Notes: generated by a model not told the origin, from the sequence alone. DNA of 64,000 nucleotides from Dyella_A sp049445995 (GCF_049445995.1 NZ_JBMSDZ010000018.1:1-64000); one strand, 5' to 3'; shown: positions 33,185 to 42,156, counted from the stretch's first letter. Numbers and translations are program-made.

Positions 33185-33213
33185 GTCGAAACCGCAGTGG
33201 GCGCCAGTGTCAA
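33185..33213 (-). promoter_or_regulatory. Weak candidate promoter of the exopolysaccharide operon
   Basis: Read on the reverse strand, TTGACA (33213-33208) is a perfect -35 element with a 17-bp spacer to TTCGAC (33190-33185), which is a poor -10. It lies 32 nt before the GTG start of the HEAT gene and after the terminator of the preceding gene. A weak -10 would fit a promoter needing an activator. Confidence 0.35.
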
Positions 33214-33262
33214 GCATGATCCGTACCAGGCGCTGGCGGCAGCGTCTGGCTAATACGACGCA

Positions 33263-33292
33263 AGCGGCCCGCCGGTTGCCCGACGGGCCGCT
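33263..33292 (-). terminator. Terminator after the S10 peptidase gene
   Basis: AGCGGCCCG and CGGGCCGCT form a perfect 9-bp stem around a 12-nt loop, 24 nt past the stop of the upstream reverse-strand peptidase gene. On that strand only TTG follows, so the hairpin is strong but the T-tract weak. It insulates the exopolysaccharide operon from upstream transcription. Confidence 0.65.
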
Positions 33293-33315
33293 GCATGGCG
33301 GGATCGACCGGTGGC

Positions 33316-34818
33316 TCACCTGGCGTCGTACAGTGCCTGCACGTCGGCACGCAGCTGCGCCTGACTGTCCGGGCGGGCGTAGAACATGTGGCCGCCAGCG
33401 TAGCTCTTCACCTGCACCCGCGTGGGATCGCCCATCGCCGGCATCTGGTCGACCACCAGCACCGAGGCCATGAACGGGCAGGACAGGTCGTCCCAGCCGT
33501 GGGCGATCAGCACGCGCAGGCCCGGGTCGTTGGCCACCGACTCGCGCAGCTCGTTGACCGAGCCGCGGTTGGCGTCCTTGTCCCGGTGCCACAGGCGGTT
33601 CACCCGGTAGCTGAGCGCGTTGTAGCGCGCGTCCACCTTCCAGCCGACGGTCTTGGTGACGAAGTTGACCATCGCCGTGGTGGTGGGCGCGATGATGCCG
33701 TTGAGGATCGGGTCGCCGGTCATCTGGCGCGGCGCGTACGGGAACGGATCCCACGCGGTGACGTTGGAGTCGTAGCGACTGCCCAGCTTGCCTTCGGCGC
33801 GATAGACCTCGCGCAGGTAGGCCTGGGTTTCCAGCCGCCCGCCCGAGCGCTTGACGAACAGCGGATCGAGGCCGGTCAGCTCGGTCACCTTCTTGATCAT
33901 CGCCGCGGTGGCGGCCGGATCGCTGCGACCCTTCATCAGCGTGGTGGCGTATTCGCCGCGGGTGTAGGCGACGATCGGCGCCATCGCCGCGGCACTGAGC
34001 TTGTGCTGGCGCTCCAGGTTGGCCGCGGCGATCGAGGGCAGGGTGAGCATCCACGGCAGCGGCGAGACGTTCTCGTCGTCCGACGCGGCCGGGTCGAGGT
34101 AGGGCGATACCAGCACCAGGCCGTTCATCGCCACGCCGAGCCGGGTCTGCAGGTAATCGGTGACGCGCGGGCCGCGGAAGCCGCCGTAGCTCTCCCCCAC
34201 CAGGTACTTGCGCGAGTCCATGCGGCCGTTCTTCACCAGCCAGTCGTAGACGATGCGCGAGAGATACTTGATGTCGTTGTCGGTGCTGTAGAACAGCTCG
34301 GTGGCTTTCTTGTCGTCCACCAGCGCGCGGCTGTAGCCGGTGCCGATCGGATCGATGAAGACCAGGTCAGTGAAGCCCAGCCAGGTGCCGGGGTTGTCGC
34401 GCAGCGTGGCCGGGTCGGACGGATTGGCGCCCTCCACGCCGAAGTTGACCCGCTTCGGGCCGATCGCGCCGAGGTTGAGGTACACCGACGACGCGCCGGG
34501 TCCGCCGTTGAGCGCGAAGGTCACCGGGCGGTCCTTGCCGGGCATGGTGTAGGCGGTGAACACCACCTCGCCGGTGATCTCGCCCTGCTCGTTGCGCACC
34601 GGCAGCGAGCCCACCGTGACGGTGTACTTCAATGTCTTGCCGTCCACCGTGGCGCTCTGCGTGATGTGCGCGTCGGCCGGCAGCGGCGGCAGGTGGAAAT
34701 CCTTGTCGGCGACGGCGGGCGCGTCGGCGGCGGCAGTGGGTTTGTCGGCGGCGACGGCGGTAGCCGACACGCCGACGGTCAGTGCGGCGAGCAGGGCAAG
34801 CGGGAGGGCGTGGCGCAC
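33316..34818 (-). CDS. Exported S10 family serine carboxypeptidase
   Basis: 500 residues with a signal peptide (HALPLALLAALTVGVSATAVAA). The alpha/beta-hydrolase peptidase signature is complete: LNGGPGASS for the oxyanion hole, GESYGGFRGP with the nucleophile Ser, an Asp in IAHGWDDLSCPF, and a His in YAGGHMFY. It removes C-terminal residues from peptides in the periplasm. The start is GTG 34818, which directly gives the signal peptide; the frame further upstream runs into the FKBP gene and is a shadow. Confidence 0.92.
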   Translation of the reverse strand: MRHALPLALLAALTVGVSATAVAADKPTAAADAPAVADKDFHLPPLPADAHITQSATVDGKTLKYTVTVGSLPVRNEQGEITGEVVFTAYTMPGKDRPVTFALNGGPGASSVYLNLGAIGPKRVNFGVEGANPSDPATLRDNPGTWLGFTDLVFIDPIGTGYSRALVDDKKATELFYSTDNDIKYLSRIVYDWLVKNGRMDSRKYLVGESYGGFRGPRVTDYLQTRLGVAMNGLVLVSPYLDPAASDDENVSPLPWMLTLPSIAAANLERQHKLSAAAMAPIVAYTRGEYATTLMKGRSDPAATAAMIKKVTELTGLDPLFVKRSGGRLETQAYLREVYRAEGKLGSRYDSNVTAWDPFPYAPRQMTGDPILNGIIAPTTTAMVNFVTKTVGWKVDARYNALSYRVNRLWHRDKDANRGSVNELRESVANDPGLRVLIAHGWDDLSCPFMASVLVVDQMPAMGDPTRVQVKSYAGGHMFYARPDSQAQLRADVQALYDAR

Positions 34819-34904
34819 GGTGGAGTCCTGGCGGGGAAAGTCCCCGACCGTAGCGGTGGGGGTGCGCCGGCGACCGTGCAGGAAGTCATGGTCCGGGCAA
34901 CTCC

Positions 34905-35333
34905 CTACTTGATGCCGACCAGCTCCACGTCGAATACCAGCGCCGCGTTCGGCGGGATGTCGCCGCCGGCGCCGCGGCTGCCGTAGCCCATCGCCGAGGG
35001 CAGCAGCAGGGTGCGCTGGCCGCCCACCTTCATGCCGACCACGCCCTGGTCCCAGCCCTCGATCACCTGGCCGGCGCCGAGCGGGAAGGTGAAGCTGCCG
35101 CCGTGGTCGAACGAACTGTCGAACTTCTTGCCATGGTGGTCCGGCGCCTTGGGGTCGTACAGCCAGCCGGTGTAGTTCACCTCCACCGTGTCGCCGGCTT
35201 TGGCTTCGGCGCCGGTGCCGACGGTCCGGTCGATCGTCTGCATCGCCGGGATGTCGGTCGCCGTGGTGGCGTTGCCCGAAGGGCTGGAACAGGCGGCGAG
35301 AAGCAGCGGAAGCAGGCAGAGCAGACGGCGCAT
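34905..35333 (-). CDS. FKBP-type peptidyl-prolyl isomerase, lipoprotein
   Basis: 142 residues. Signal peptide with lipobox LLAAC (Cys about 16) and one FKBP domain: VEVNYTGWLYD, GKKFDSSFDHGGSFTFPLGAGQVIEGWDQGVVGMKVGG and the end GYGSRG with IPPNAALVFDVELV. These include the Tyr, Phe, Asp, Val and Trp of the FKBP pocket. It accelerates proline isomerisation during folding in the periplasm, tethered to a membrane. Not obviously in operon with the peptidase gene, since 86 nt separate them. Confidence 0.93.
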   Translation of the reverse strand: MRRLLCLLPLLLAACSSPSGNATTATDIPAMQTIDRTVGTGAEAKAGDTVEVNYTGWLYDPKAPDHHGKKFDSSFDHGGSFTFPLGAGQVIEGWDQGVVGMKVGGQRTLLLPSAMGYGSRGAGGDIPPNAALVFDVELVGIK

Positions 35334-35548
35334 GGGAGAGACTCGCTTCTGATTGAGCCGGCATTGTAGCCGGCGCCCTCGCGGCAAGGCCGCGCCTGCA
35401 GCGGGTAGCCCAGCGACACCGTCAGGCTGTTGTTCCAGCAGCTGGCGCCACCGTTGCTGCCGGAGATGACACGGGTCAGGCGACGAATGACACGAATGTG
35501 AGGCTGCCGGACTTGTCCGGTTGTCCGGTTGCCCGGGCGATCCGGAGA

Positions 35549-36019
35549 TCAGCCGGCGTCCGCCACGCCTTCGGGGGCGCCGCGGCCCAGCATGTCGGGC
35601 AGCGGCTGGCCCTGCTCGGTGAAGCTCAGCGACACCGAGTTCAGGCAGTGGCGCTGGCCGGTGGGCGGCGGGCCGTCGGGAAAGACGTGGCCAAGGTGGC
35701 TGCCGCAGCGCGCGCACACTTCCTCGGTGCGCAGCATGCCGTGGCTGGTGTCGCGGATGGTGCGGATGTGCGCCTCGTCATACGGCTGGAAGAAGCTCGG
35801 CCAGCCGGTGCCCGAGTCGAACTTGGCGCTGGAGCGGAACAGCGGCAGGCCGCAGAAACGGCAGGTGTAGATGCCGGTCTTCCTGTTGTCGAGGAACGCG
35901 CCGCAGAACGCGGCCTCGGTGCCGTGCCGGAGCAGCACGCGGTGCTCGTCGGGCGTCAGGCCGGCAGTGATCGCCTGGCGCTGCGTGTCGGTGGGCGGGG
36001 TGAGATCGAATCGGCTCAT
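35549..36019 (-). CDS. msrB: Peptide methionine-R-sulfoxide reductase
   Basis: 156 residues. Zinc ligands Cys53/Cys56 (YTCRFCG) and Cys102/Cys105 (EVCARCG), substrate segment SGTGWPSF, and the catalytic Cys125 in RHCLNSVSLSF. It reduces the R-sulfoxide of methionine in oxidised proteins with thioredoxin as donor. No signal peptide, so cytoplasmic. The C-terminal 20 residues are a Gly/Pro tail specific to this relative. Confidence 0.96.
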   Translation of the reverse strand: MSRFDLTPPTDTQRQAITAGLTPDEHRVLLRHGTEAAFCGAFLDNRKTGIYTCRFCGLPLFRSSAKFDSGTGWPSFFQPYDEAHIRTIRDTSHGMLRTEEVCARCGSHLGHVFPDGPPPTGQRHCLNSVSLSFTEQGQPLPDMLGRGAPEGVADAG

Positions 36020-36100
36020 GGCAGCTCCGTGCAGTCAGGTTCGTGCAGCCTGTGCGAGGTGGGGTCGTTCGCGCGCGAGGCAAGCGAGACGGTGCGCGGC

Positions 36101-37378
36101 TCACTGCCGGCGGCGCTGCCAGCGGTACACCGGCCAGCCCATCGCCACCAGCACCGCGCCCCAGCCCAGCGACTCCAGTCCGGTGCCGACCAGCGCCCAC
36201 GCCGCGTAGGCGAGCGCGGTGGCCGCCACCAGCCTGCGCGCGATGCCGGCAGTGCGCTCGATGCGCCACCAGCCCAGCACGCTCATCAGGTAAGGCAACA
36301 GAGTGGTGGCGGTGGACAGCAGGATCGAGAACGTGAACAGCACGACCAGGCTGCGGGTGAAGTTGGCGGCGATCAGCACGCTCGCCAGCACGCTGCTCGC
36401 CAGCAGGCCGAACACCGGCGTACCGCGCGCGTCGACGCGCGCGAACGCGGCGGGAAACAGGCCGTCGCGTGCGGCCGGAAGCGGCGTCTGCGCCTGCAGC
36501 AGCACCCAGCCGTTGAGCGCGCCGAAGCACGACACCACGGCGACCGCCGCCAGCGCCGTGCCGGCCAGCGGCCCCCAGGTCTGGCTCGCCGCCTCGATCA
36601 TCGGGGCCGCCGAGTGGGCCAGCCGTTCGCCGGGCAGCAGCCCGATCACCACCGTGCAGGCCAGCATGGTGGCGACGCCGGCGATCAGCATGCCGGCCAC
36701 GGTGGCGCGGGGTACCGTGCGCGCCGGATCCCGCACCACGCCGGTGGGTACCGTAGCCGCCTCGAAACCGAGCATGGCCCACAGCGTGAGCGCGGCCGTC
36801 GCACTGGTCACGCCCACCAGCGGCAAGCCGCTGGGATTGAACGGATGGAATGCTGCCAGCCGCACCGAGGCCAGGCCGAGCACGCCGAACAGCAGCAGCG
36901 GCACCAGCTTCAGCAGCGTGGTGAACAACTGCACCCGGGCCGCCTCGCGCACGCCGGCCAGATTGATTGCGGTGCACAGCCACAGCGCGCCCAGCGCGCA
37001 GGTGGCGCCGCGCAGCGGCGTGGCGGTGGCCGGCGGCCACAGCGCGCCCAGGCTGCCGGCGAAGGCCACCGCGATCGCCGCATTGGCGCTCCAGGTGCAC
37101 ACCCAGTAACTCCACGCCACGGTGAATCCGGCGCCGTCGCCAAAGGCGCGATGGGCATAACCGTAGGCACCGCCGTGATTGGGCACGGCCCGGGCCAGCC
37201 ACGCGTAGACCACCGCCAGTGCCAGGGCGCCGCCCAGCGTGATCGCCCAGCCGAGCAGGCTGGCCGCGCCGTAGGGCGCGAGCGTGGCGGGCAGCAGGAA
37301 CACGCCCGAGCCGATCATGTTGCCCACCACCAGGGCGACCAGCGCCGCCTGGCCGAGCGGGCGGCGACGGTCTGTCAC
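36101..37378 (-). CDS. APC family amino acid/polyamine permease
   Basis: 425 residues with 12 predicted membrane segments. The first contains GNMIGSGVFLLP, the G-S-G substrate-binding bend of the AdiC/PotE group, and GFEAATVPTGVVRDP is the later conserved loop. The product exchanges or imports amino acids or polyamines. GTG 37378 overlaps the stop of the Rieske gene by 4 nt (GTGA), so the transporter is made together with the oxygenase and probably brings in its substrate or exports its product. Confidence 0.87.
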   Translation of the reverse strand: MTDRRRPLGQAALVALVVGNMIGSGVFLLPATLAPYGAASLLGWAITLGGALALAVVYAWLARAVPNHGGAYGYAHRAFGDGAGFTVAWSYWVCTWSANAAIAVAFAGSLGALWPPATATPLRGATCALGALWLCTAINLAGVREAARVQLFTTLLKLVPLLLFGVLGLASVRLAAFHPFNPSGLPLVGVTSATAALTLWAMLGFEAATVPTGVVRDPARTVPRATVAGMLIAGVATMLACTVVIGLLPGERLAHSAAPMIEAASQTWGPLAGTALAAVAVVSCFGALNGWVLLQAQTPLPAARDGLFPAAFARVDARGTPVFGLLASSVLASVLIAANFTRSLVVLFTFSILLSTATTLLPYLMSVLGWWRIERTAGIARRLVAATALAYAAWALVGTGLESLGWGAVLVAMGWPVYRWQRRRQ

Positions 37379-38463
37379 GCGTCGCTGCCGACGGCGCGGT
37401 AGGCGCGGCGCAGGATCTCGTGGAAGTGGTGCACCGCGTTCTCGCGCAGCGGGTTGAGCCGCCCGGCGCTGTACGAGCCGCAGGCGAGCCCGCGCTGCAC
37501 GTCCTCGCAGATGGTCACGTCCTCGTCCTGTACCTGGTCGCTGAAGGCGACGTCCCGGGCGCGGCGCGCCATCGCGGCCTCGCCGCTGCCGGGCGCGTAG
37601 TAGAAGTCGAACTCCACCCGGCAGCGGTCCACGCCCAGCGGCAGCACGCGGTTGGTCTGCAGCCGGCCCGGCAGGATGTTGAGCATGGTGTTGGGGTAGA
37701 GGAAGTAGTACAGCGCCTCGCCGCTGCCGTAGAGCTCGTCGGCGCTTTCCAGCGGGCTGAACTGGAACGAGTACCACGGCGCCGTCTCGGTGACGTAGCT
37801 GCGGTAGTCCAGCACGCTGTTGAGGCCGGGATGGATATGCGGCACGTGGTAGCCCTCCAGGTAGTTGTCCACGTACACCTTCCAGTTGCAGGCCACTTCC
37901 CAGCTGGCGCGGTGGTGGAAGACGAAGCCGTCCATCCCGCGTCCGGCGCCCAGCCGCGCGTCGATGCCGTGCACGAATTCGTCGAACGGCGGCGCTTCGC
38001 CGGTGGCCACGAACACCAGCCCCTGCCACACCTGCACGCGCACTTCGGGCAGGCGGATCCGCGCCGGGTCGAAGTCGGGCGTGCGGCCCATTTCCGGCGC
38101 GCCGCGCAGCACGCCGTCCAGGCCGTAGGTCCAGCCGTGGTAGCGACAGCGCAGCGCGGTGGCGCCCTTGCCGTCGCAGCTGGCGACCGGGCCGGCGCGG
38201 TGGCGGCAGACATTGTGGAAGGCGCGGATGGTGGCCGCGTCGCTGCACACCACCAGCAACGGCAGGCCCGCGATGCTGGTCACGCGATGGTCGCCGACTC
38301 CGGCAATCTCCGACTGGTGGCAGACCAGCTGCCAGCTTCGGGCGAACACGGCGGCGGCGTCGATCACCGGCATGCGGGGGTCGACGTAGTAGCGCGCGTC
38401 CAGCGCATGCGCGTGGTCGAGCGGCTGCGGGGCGAGGGTGTCGGGGGAGAGCAGGTTGGTCAT
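37375..38463 (-). CDS. Rieske non-haem iron oxygenase, alpha subunit
   Basis: 362 residues. The Rieske [2Fe-2S] site is Cys86, His88, Cys106 and His109 (CRHR, CRYH). The mononuclear iron site lies in DNYLEGYHVPHIHPG (His206 and His211). The type resembles enzymes that demethylate quaternary amines (choline, betaine, stachydrine or carnitine oxygenases) rather than aromatic dioxygenases. No beta subunit, ferredoxin or reductase gene is nearby. Coupling to an amino acid/polyamine permease supports an amine or amino acid derivative as substrate. Confidence 0.88.
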   Translation of the reverse strand: MTNLLSPDTLAPQPLDHAHALDARYYVDPRMPVIDAAAVFARSWQLVCHQSEIAGVGDHRVTSIAGLPLLVVCSDAATIRAFHNVCRHRAGPVASCDGKGATALRCRYHGWTYGLDGVLRGAPEMGRTPDFDPARIRLPEVRVQVWQGLVFVATGEAPPFDEFVHGIDARLGAGRGMDGFVFHHRASWEVACNWKVYVDNYLEGYHVPHIHPGLNSVLDYRSYVTETAPWYSFQFSPLESADELYGSGEALYYFLYPNTMLNILPGRLQTNRVLPLGVDRCRVEFDFYYAPGSGEAAMARRARDVAFSDQVQDEDVTICEDVQRGLACGSYSAGRLNPLRENAVHHFHEILRRAYRAVGSDA

Positions 38464-38490
38464 GGGATCGAAGGCAAGGCAAGGTCATGG

Positions 38491-38590
38491 TGGATTCCCG
38501 CTTTCGCGGGAATGACGAGCAAAATACTCAATTCCGCGGCGCTTCCGGAACCGCCAGAAGAATCCGACGTCATTCCCGCGAAAGCGGGAG
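38491..38590. repeat. Pair of inverted REP-type palindromes
   Basis: Two copies of one palindromic unit face each other: TTCCCGCTTTCGCGGGAATG at 38495-38514 and CATTCCCGCGAAAGCGGGAG at 38571-38590. Each can form a short hairpin, and together they can form a long one. They lie in the 273-nt gap between the Rieske gene (38463) and the convergent end of the NERD helicase (38737). A related unit is at 46772-46799. The remaining sequence to 38736 shows no gene. Confidence 0.8.
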
Positions 38591-38736
38591 GCGCTTTTTC
38601 AACGGCGGCAGCCGGTCATTCACCTTGGCCCTGGACCGGCCAAAAGCGGATTTTCGGTCCCGATGTCGGGAAGCGCCCCCATCTGTTCGGGCGCGGCGCC
38701 TAACCCTTGCGGAATCGCGGGTGCCAGACGTTCCAC

Positions 38737-40608
38737 TCACGCCAGCGCCTCCAACTGTCCCTGCACGTCGTTGATGGCGTGGCGGATGCGCTGGCTGAAG
38801 ACCGAATCCTCGTGGTGGATCAGCACCAGCCGTTCGGTGGCGCGGGTCATCGCCACGTAGAGCAGGCGCGCCTCCTCGGTCTCGTCCTTGCCCGGCTTGG
38901 GCAGCGAGCCCAGGCCCGGGATGATCACGAACGGGAATTCCAGACCCTTGCTGGAATGCATGGTCACCAGCTTCACCGCATCCTCCACCAGGAACAGCGT
39001 GCGCTTGGCGTCGCCTTCGGCCAGGCGGCTGGCGATGCCTTCGCGCTTGAGCGCCTCGTGCAGCTTCTCGCCCTCCCACTGGTTGCGGAAGATCACCACC
39101 ATGTCCGACAGCCGCCGGCCATTGGCGGCCTCGTCGCGGATGCACTGGATCAGCACGGTGAGCTGCGCGGCGGCGGTGTCGGTGCGGATCAGCTCCGGCA
39201 CCGCGCCGCGGCGGCCGGCGCTCTCCGGCGCGATCAGCGGCACGCCGTCGTCCTCGCCGGCGCGCTCGATCAGCAGGTCGCTGGCAAAGCCGCGGGCGAC
39301 GGAGAGGATCTCCAGCGTGTTGCGGTAGTTGAGCTTGAGGATGGTGGTGCGGCCCTGCGCCTGCACGCCCAGTTCCTTCCAGGTGAACTTGCGCCGGTCG
39401 CTCTTGCCGTAGATGTTCTGCGCGTCGTCGTACAGCACCAGCAGCGAGTTGGTGCTGGGGTCGACCATCTGCACGATCAGCTTGTACCAGTCCGGCTCGA
39501 AGTCGTGGCCCTCGTCGACCAGCACCGCGCCGTACTGGAAGCGCGGGATCTGCTCGCGCTCCACGCCCGTCATCACCCGCTCCACCATCTGCGCGAAGAA
39601 GTTCTCGCTGCCTTTTTCCGGCAGGTCGACGTGGTAGGTCACCAGCATCTGCCGGCACCAGGCGTGGAAGTTGCGCACGCTGACCTTGTCGGCCAGGCCG
39701 CGCTCGCCCACCAGTTGATCCAGCCGCGAGGCGAGCGTCTTGTTGTAGCAGAGCACCAGAATGGGCTTGGCCATCATCCGCGCCAGCTGCAGCGCGCGGA
39801 AGCCGAGGATCATCGTCTTGCCCGAGCCGGCCACGCCGTGGATCAGCCGGTGGCCGTCGCCCAGCGAGCGCGCCAGCTGCTCCTGCTGGGCGTCCATCAC
39901 CTTGATCAGCTCGGGGATCTCGATCGCCTTGGCCGGCGCGTCGGCGGCCGGGAACAGGCCGAACTGGCCCGCGGCGGGGTCCACCCGCAGTTCGGGGAAC
40001 AGGTGCCAGCGCACCCGGTCGATCTGCGGCAGGGTGAGCGCCACCGGAAACACCTGCGGGAACATCGCCCACAGCCGCTCCTGGAACGCTTCGGCCTCCA
40101 CCGTCTCGTAGATCTCGTCGCGGCAGATCACCAGGTGCGGCGGCATCACCGCCTCCAGTCCGGCCTCGTCGAACTGCTTGCGGCTGATGTTGGCCAGCAC
40201 CACGCCCCAGCCCCACGGCATCACCAGCTTGCCGGCGTGGCGATGGCCGGGCGGAAAATGCAGCGCCGGGTCGCGCTGCAGCACCACGCCCACTTCCAGC
40301 GCAAAGGCGCGCGCCTGCAGCAGCGGGTTGTTCTCCTTCACCGTGCCGCGGTCGGTGATCAGGGTGAACTGGGTGCTGTCGGCCTGCAGGACGGTCTCGG
40401 CCTTCCAGTCCTTCACCTCCAGCACCAGCAGGCCACGGCGCGGGTGCACGATGACGAAGTCGGGGTGGCGCTGCTTCGGGCCCACCGGCACGTCGTACCA
40501 GATCAGGTAGTCGTCTTCGAGCTTCTGTTCGAGTCGTTCCGAGACGCGTTTCTCGCCGCTGGTCATGCGCGGCAGGCAGCTGTTGCGGGTGGGAATGAGG
40601 GTGGCCAT
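38737..40608 (-). CDS. NERD domain-containing UvrD/Rep-type DNA helicase
   Basis: 623 residues. An N-terminal NERD nuclease-related domain (PDFVIVHPRRGLLVLEVKDW; residues about 25-140) is followed by superfamily 1 helicase motifs: HGVAGSGKTM (motif I), VLVDEGHDFEPDW (motif II), LYDDAQNIYG (III), LKLNYRNT (IV), VTMHSSKGLEFPFVII (V) and LLYVAMTRATERL (VI). Such proteins are widespread single genes, probably in DNA repair or defence against foreign DNA. The neighbours do not form a defence island here. Confidence 0.9.
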   Translation of the reverse strand: MATLIPTRNSCLPRMTSGEKRVSERLEQKLEDDYLIWYDVPVGPKQRHPDFVIVHPRRGLLVLEVKDWKAETVLQADSTQFTLITDRGTVKENNPLLQARAFALEVGVVLQRDPALHFPPGHRHAGKLVMPWGWGVVLANISRKQFDEAGLEAVMPPHLVICRDEIYETVEAEAFQERLWAMFPQVFPVALTLPQIDRVRWHLFPELRVDPAAGQFGLFPAADAPAKAIEIPELIKVMDAQQEQLARSLGDGHRLIHGVAGSGKTMILGFRALQLARMMAKPILVLCYNKTLASRLDQLVGERGLADKVSVRNFHAWCRQMLVTYHVDLPEKGSENFFAQMVERVMTGVEREQIPRFQYGAVLVDEGHDFEPDWYKLIVQMVDPSTNSLLVLYDDAQNIYGKSDRRKFTWKELGVQAQGRTTILKLNYRNTLEILSVARGFASDLLIERAGEDDGVPLIAPESAGRRGAVPELIRTDTAAAQLTVLIQCIRDEAANGRRLSDMVVIFRNQWEGEKLHEALKREGIASRLAEGDAKRTLFLVEDAVKLVTMHSSKGLEFPFVIIPGLGSLPKPGKDETEEARLLYVAMTRATERLVLIHHEDSVFSQRIRHAINDVQGQLEALA

Positions 40609-40819
40609 CCAGCGTCCGGCGAGTTTTCCTACGGCGAAAGTAGCGAAACCCCGCGGGCTGTCAACGGCGGGTATTCGCCCGTCAGCCGCGATCCGGCGCG
40701 TGTTGCGCGCACGCCGCTTCGCGCAGCGCGGGCGTGGCGGTTACCATGCGCAGGCCGCCAGGGCAGCGCACGGAGCGGGCAGCACGTCACGCCCGTGAAG
40801 ATCGGTCGAGGGGGAGAGG

Positions 40820-41995
40820 ATGCCGGTTCAGATCGAAACGCTGTCGCTGATCAATGCGGTGCAGGTCCTGGCCCTGGGCCTGATGCTGTGGGCCGGCACC
40901 CACGGCGACAACGGGCCCACCCTCATGGCGATCCGCCTGCGCGCGCTCGCGCTGGGCATCGAGGCGGCGGGCTACGCGGTGCTGGCGCTGCAGGCGTTCA
41001 TTTCGCCGGCCACCCTGCTGATGGGCGGCAACGCCCTCAATCTGCTCGCGCAGGCGATGGTGGTGGTATCCATCCGGATGCTGCTGGGCAAGCCGCTGCG
41101 CATCAAGGCGGCCACGGCGATCGCCGTGCTCGGCTGGGCCGGCGTGGTGTGGCTGGGCATCGTGTATCCCGATTACCGCCTGCGTGTGCTGTGGGGCTCG
41201 CTGGCGATCGCCGCCAACGTGCTGCTCAACATCGAGGCGTTGCAGGGAGGCTGTCACAGCAGCGGCAACCGTGCACGCTGCGTGCTGCTGTGGGTCTACC
41301 TGCTGGCGCTGGCGCTGGTCCTGTGGCGCAACGGCGCGCTGTGGTTCGCCGCCAATCCACCCGACGAGATCGCCACCCCTTCGCCGGTGAACGTGTTCTA
41401 CGTCCTGCTTTCGGGCATGCAGCCGCTGCTGGCCAGCATCGGATTCCTGTTGCTCTACAACGAGATCCTGCGCCGCGAGCTGCACGACCTGGCGCGCATC
41501 GACCCGCTCACCGGCGTGGCCAATCGGCGCGCCATGAGCGAAGTCTCTGAGCGCATGCTGCGCGAGGCGCGCGCCTGGCGCGGGTCGGTGGGCGTGCTGC
41601 TGATGGACGTCGACCACTTCAAGGCCATCAACGACCGCTTCGGCCACGACGGTGGCGACAAGGTGCTGCAATCGCTGGTGACCGGCATCCAGGGCATCCT
41701 GCGTCCCGACGACGTCGTGGGTCGCGTCGGTGGCGAGGAGTTCCTGGTGCTTTCGCCGGGGGTCGATGCGGAAGGCGTGCTCCTGCTCGGCGAGCGCATC
41801 CGCAGCTCCGTCGAGCGCGAGGTGCTGCAGATCGACGGCGAGAGCCTGCGGCTGACCGTGTCGATCGGCACGGCGGTGGCCGGGTCCGGCGAGTGGGACA
41901 TGAACACGCTGCGCCGCCGCGCCGACGCGGCGCTGTATGCCGCCAAGCGCGCGGGCCGCAACCGGGTCGTGGCCGGTGGCGAGGTGGTCGCCTAG
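40820..41995 (+). CDS. Membrane diguanylate cyclase
   Basis: 391 residues. Six or seven N-terminal membrane segments (residues about 8-215) form an uncharacterised sensor; then comes a GGDEF domain with RIDPLTGVANRRA, the metal site MDVDHFKAIND, the active loop GGEEF at 304-308 and the product-inhibition site RPDD at 295-298, exactly five residues before GGEEF. It makes c-di-GMP from two GTP and should be inhibited by its product. A strong GGGGGAGAGG ribosome binding site precedes the ATG. The stop is followed immediately by a long palindrome. Confidence 0.93.
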   Translation: MPVQIETLSLINAVQVLALGLMLWAGTHGDNGPTLMAIRLRALALGIEAAGYAVLALQAFISPATLLMGGNALNLLAQAMVVVSIRMLLGKPLRIKAATAIAVLGWAGVVWLGIVYPDYRLRVLWGSLAIAANVLLNIEALQGGCHSSGNRARCVLLWVYLLALALVLWRNGALWFAANPPDEIATPSPVNVFYVLLSGMQPLLASIGFLLLYNEILRRELHDLARIDPLTGVANRRAMSEVSERMLREARAWRGSVGVLLMDVDHFKAINDRFGHDGGDKVLQSLVTGIQGILRPDDVVGRVGGEEFLVLSPGVDAEGVLLLGERIRSSVEREVLQIDGESLRLTVSIGTAVAGSGEWDMNTLRRRADAALYAAKRAGRNRVVAGGEVVA

Positions 41996-42156
41996 GAGCG
42001 GGGGCCGTAGAAATCTTTGGGCTGCGATTGTGCTCTCATCCATAGGCTGCGCCTCTCGTCGGGCTTGCATAGTGTGGCTATGCGCACCCTCCGATAGACG
42101 CATCCCATGGCGATAGCCCCATCTCGCTATCCAAAGTTTCTACGGCCCACGCTCCT
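41994..42156. repeat. 163-bp long palindrome (MITE-like hairpin element)
   Basis: Outer arms 41994-42020 and 42131-42156 match at 25 of 27 positions when one is reverse-complemented (AGGAGCG.GGGCCGTAGAAA.CTTTGG). The complementarity continues inward to a 6-bp GCATAG/CTATGC stem closing a 5-nt loop at 42073-42077. The arms are colinear and the whole sequence can fold as one hairpin. It starts in the stop codon of the diguanylate cyclase gene and supplies the last codons and stop of the convergent MpaB-like gene. It has no coding potential; probably a non-autonomous element or a bidirectional terminator. Confidence 0.8.

Noticed and set aside
40609..40819. Regulatory element between the NERD helicase and the diguanylate cyclase
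   Set aside because: The divergent 211-nt gap is GC-rich with several GCGC-type short inverted repeats, but none forms a convincing operator or terminator; only the ribosome binding site at its end is clear.
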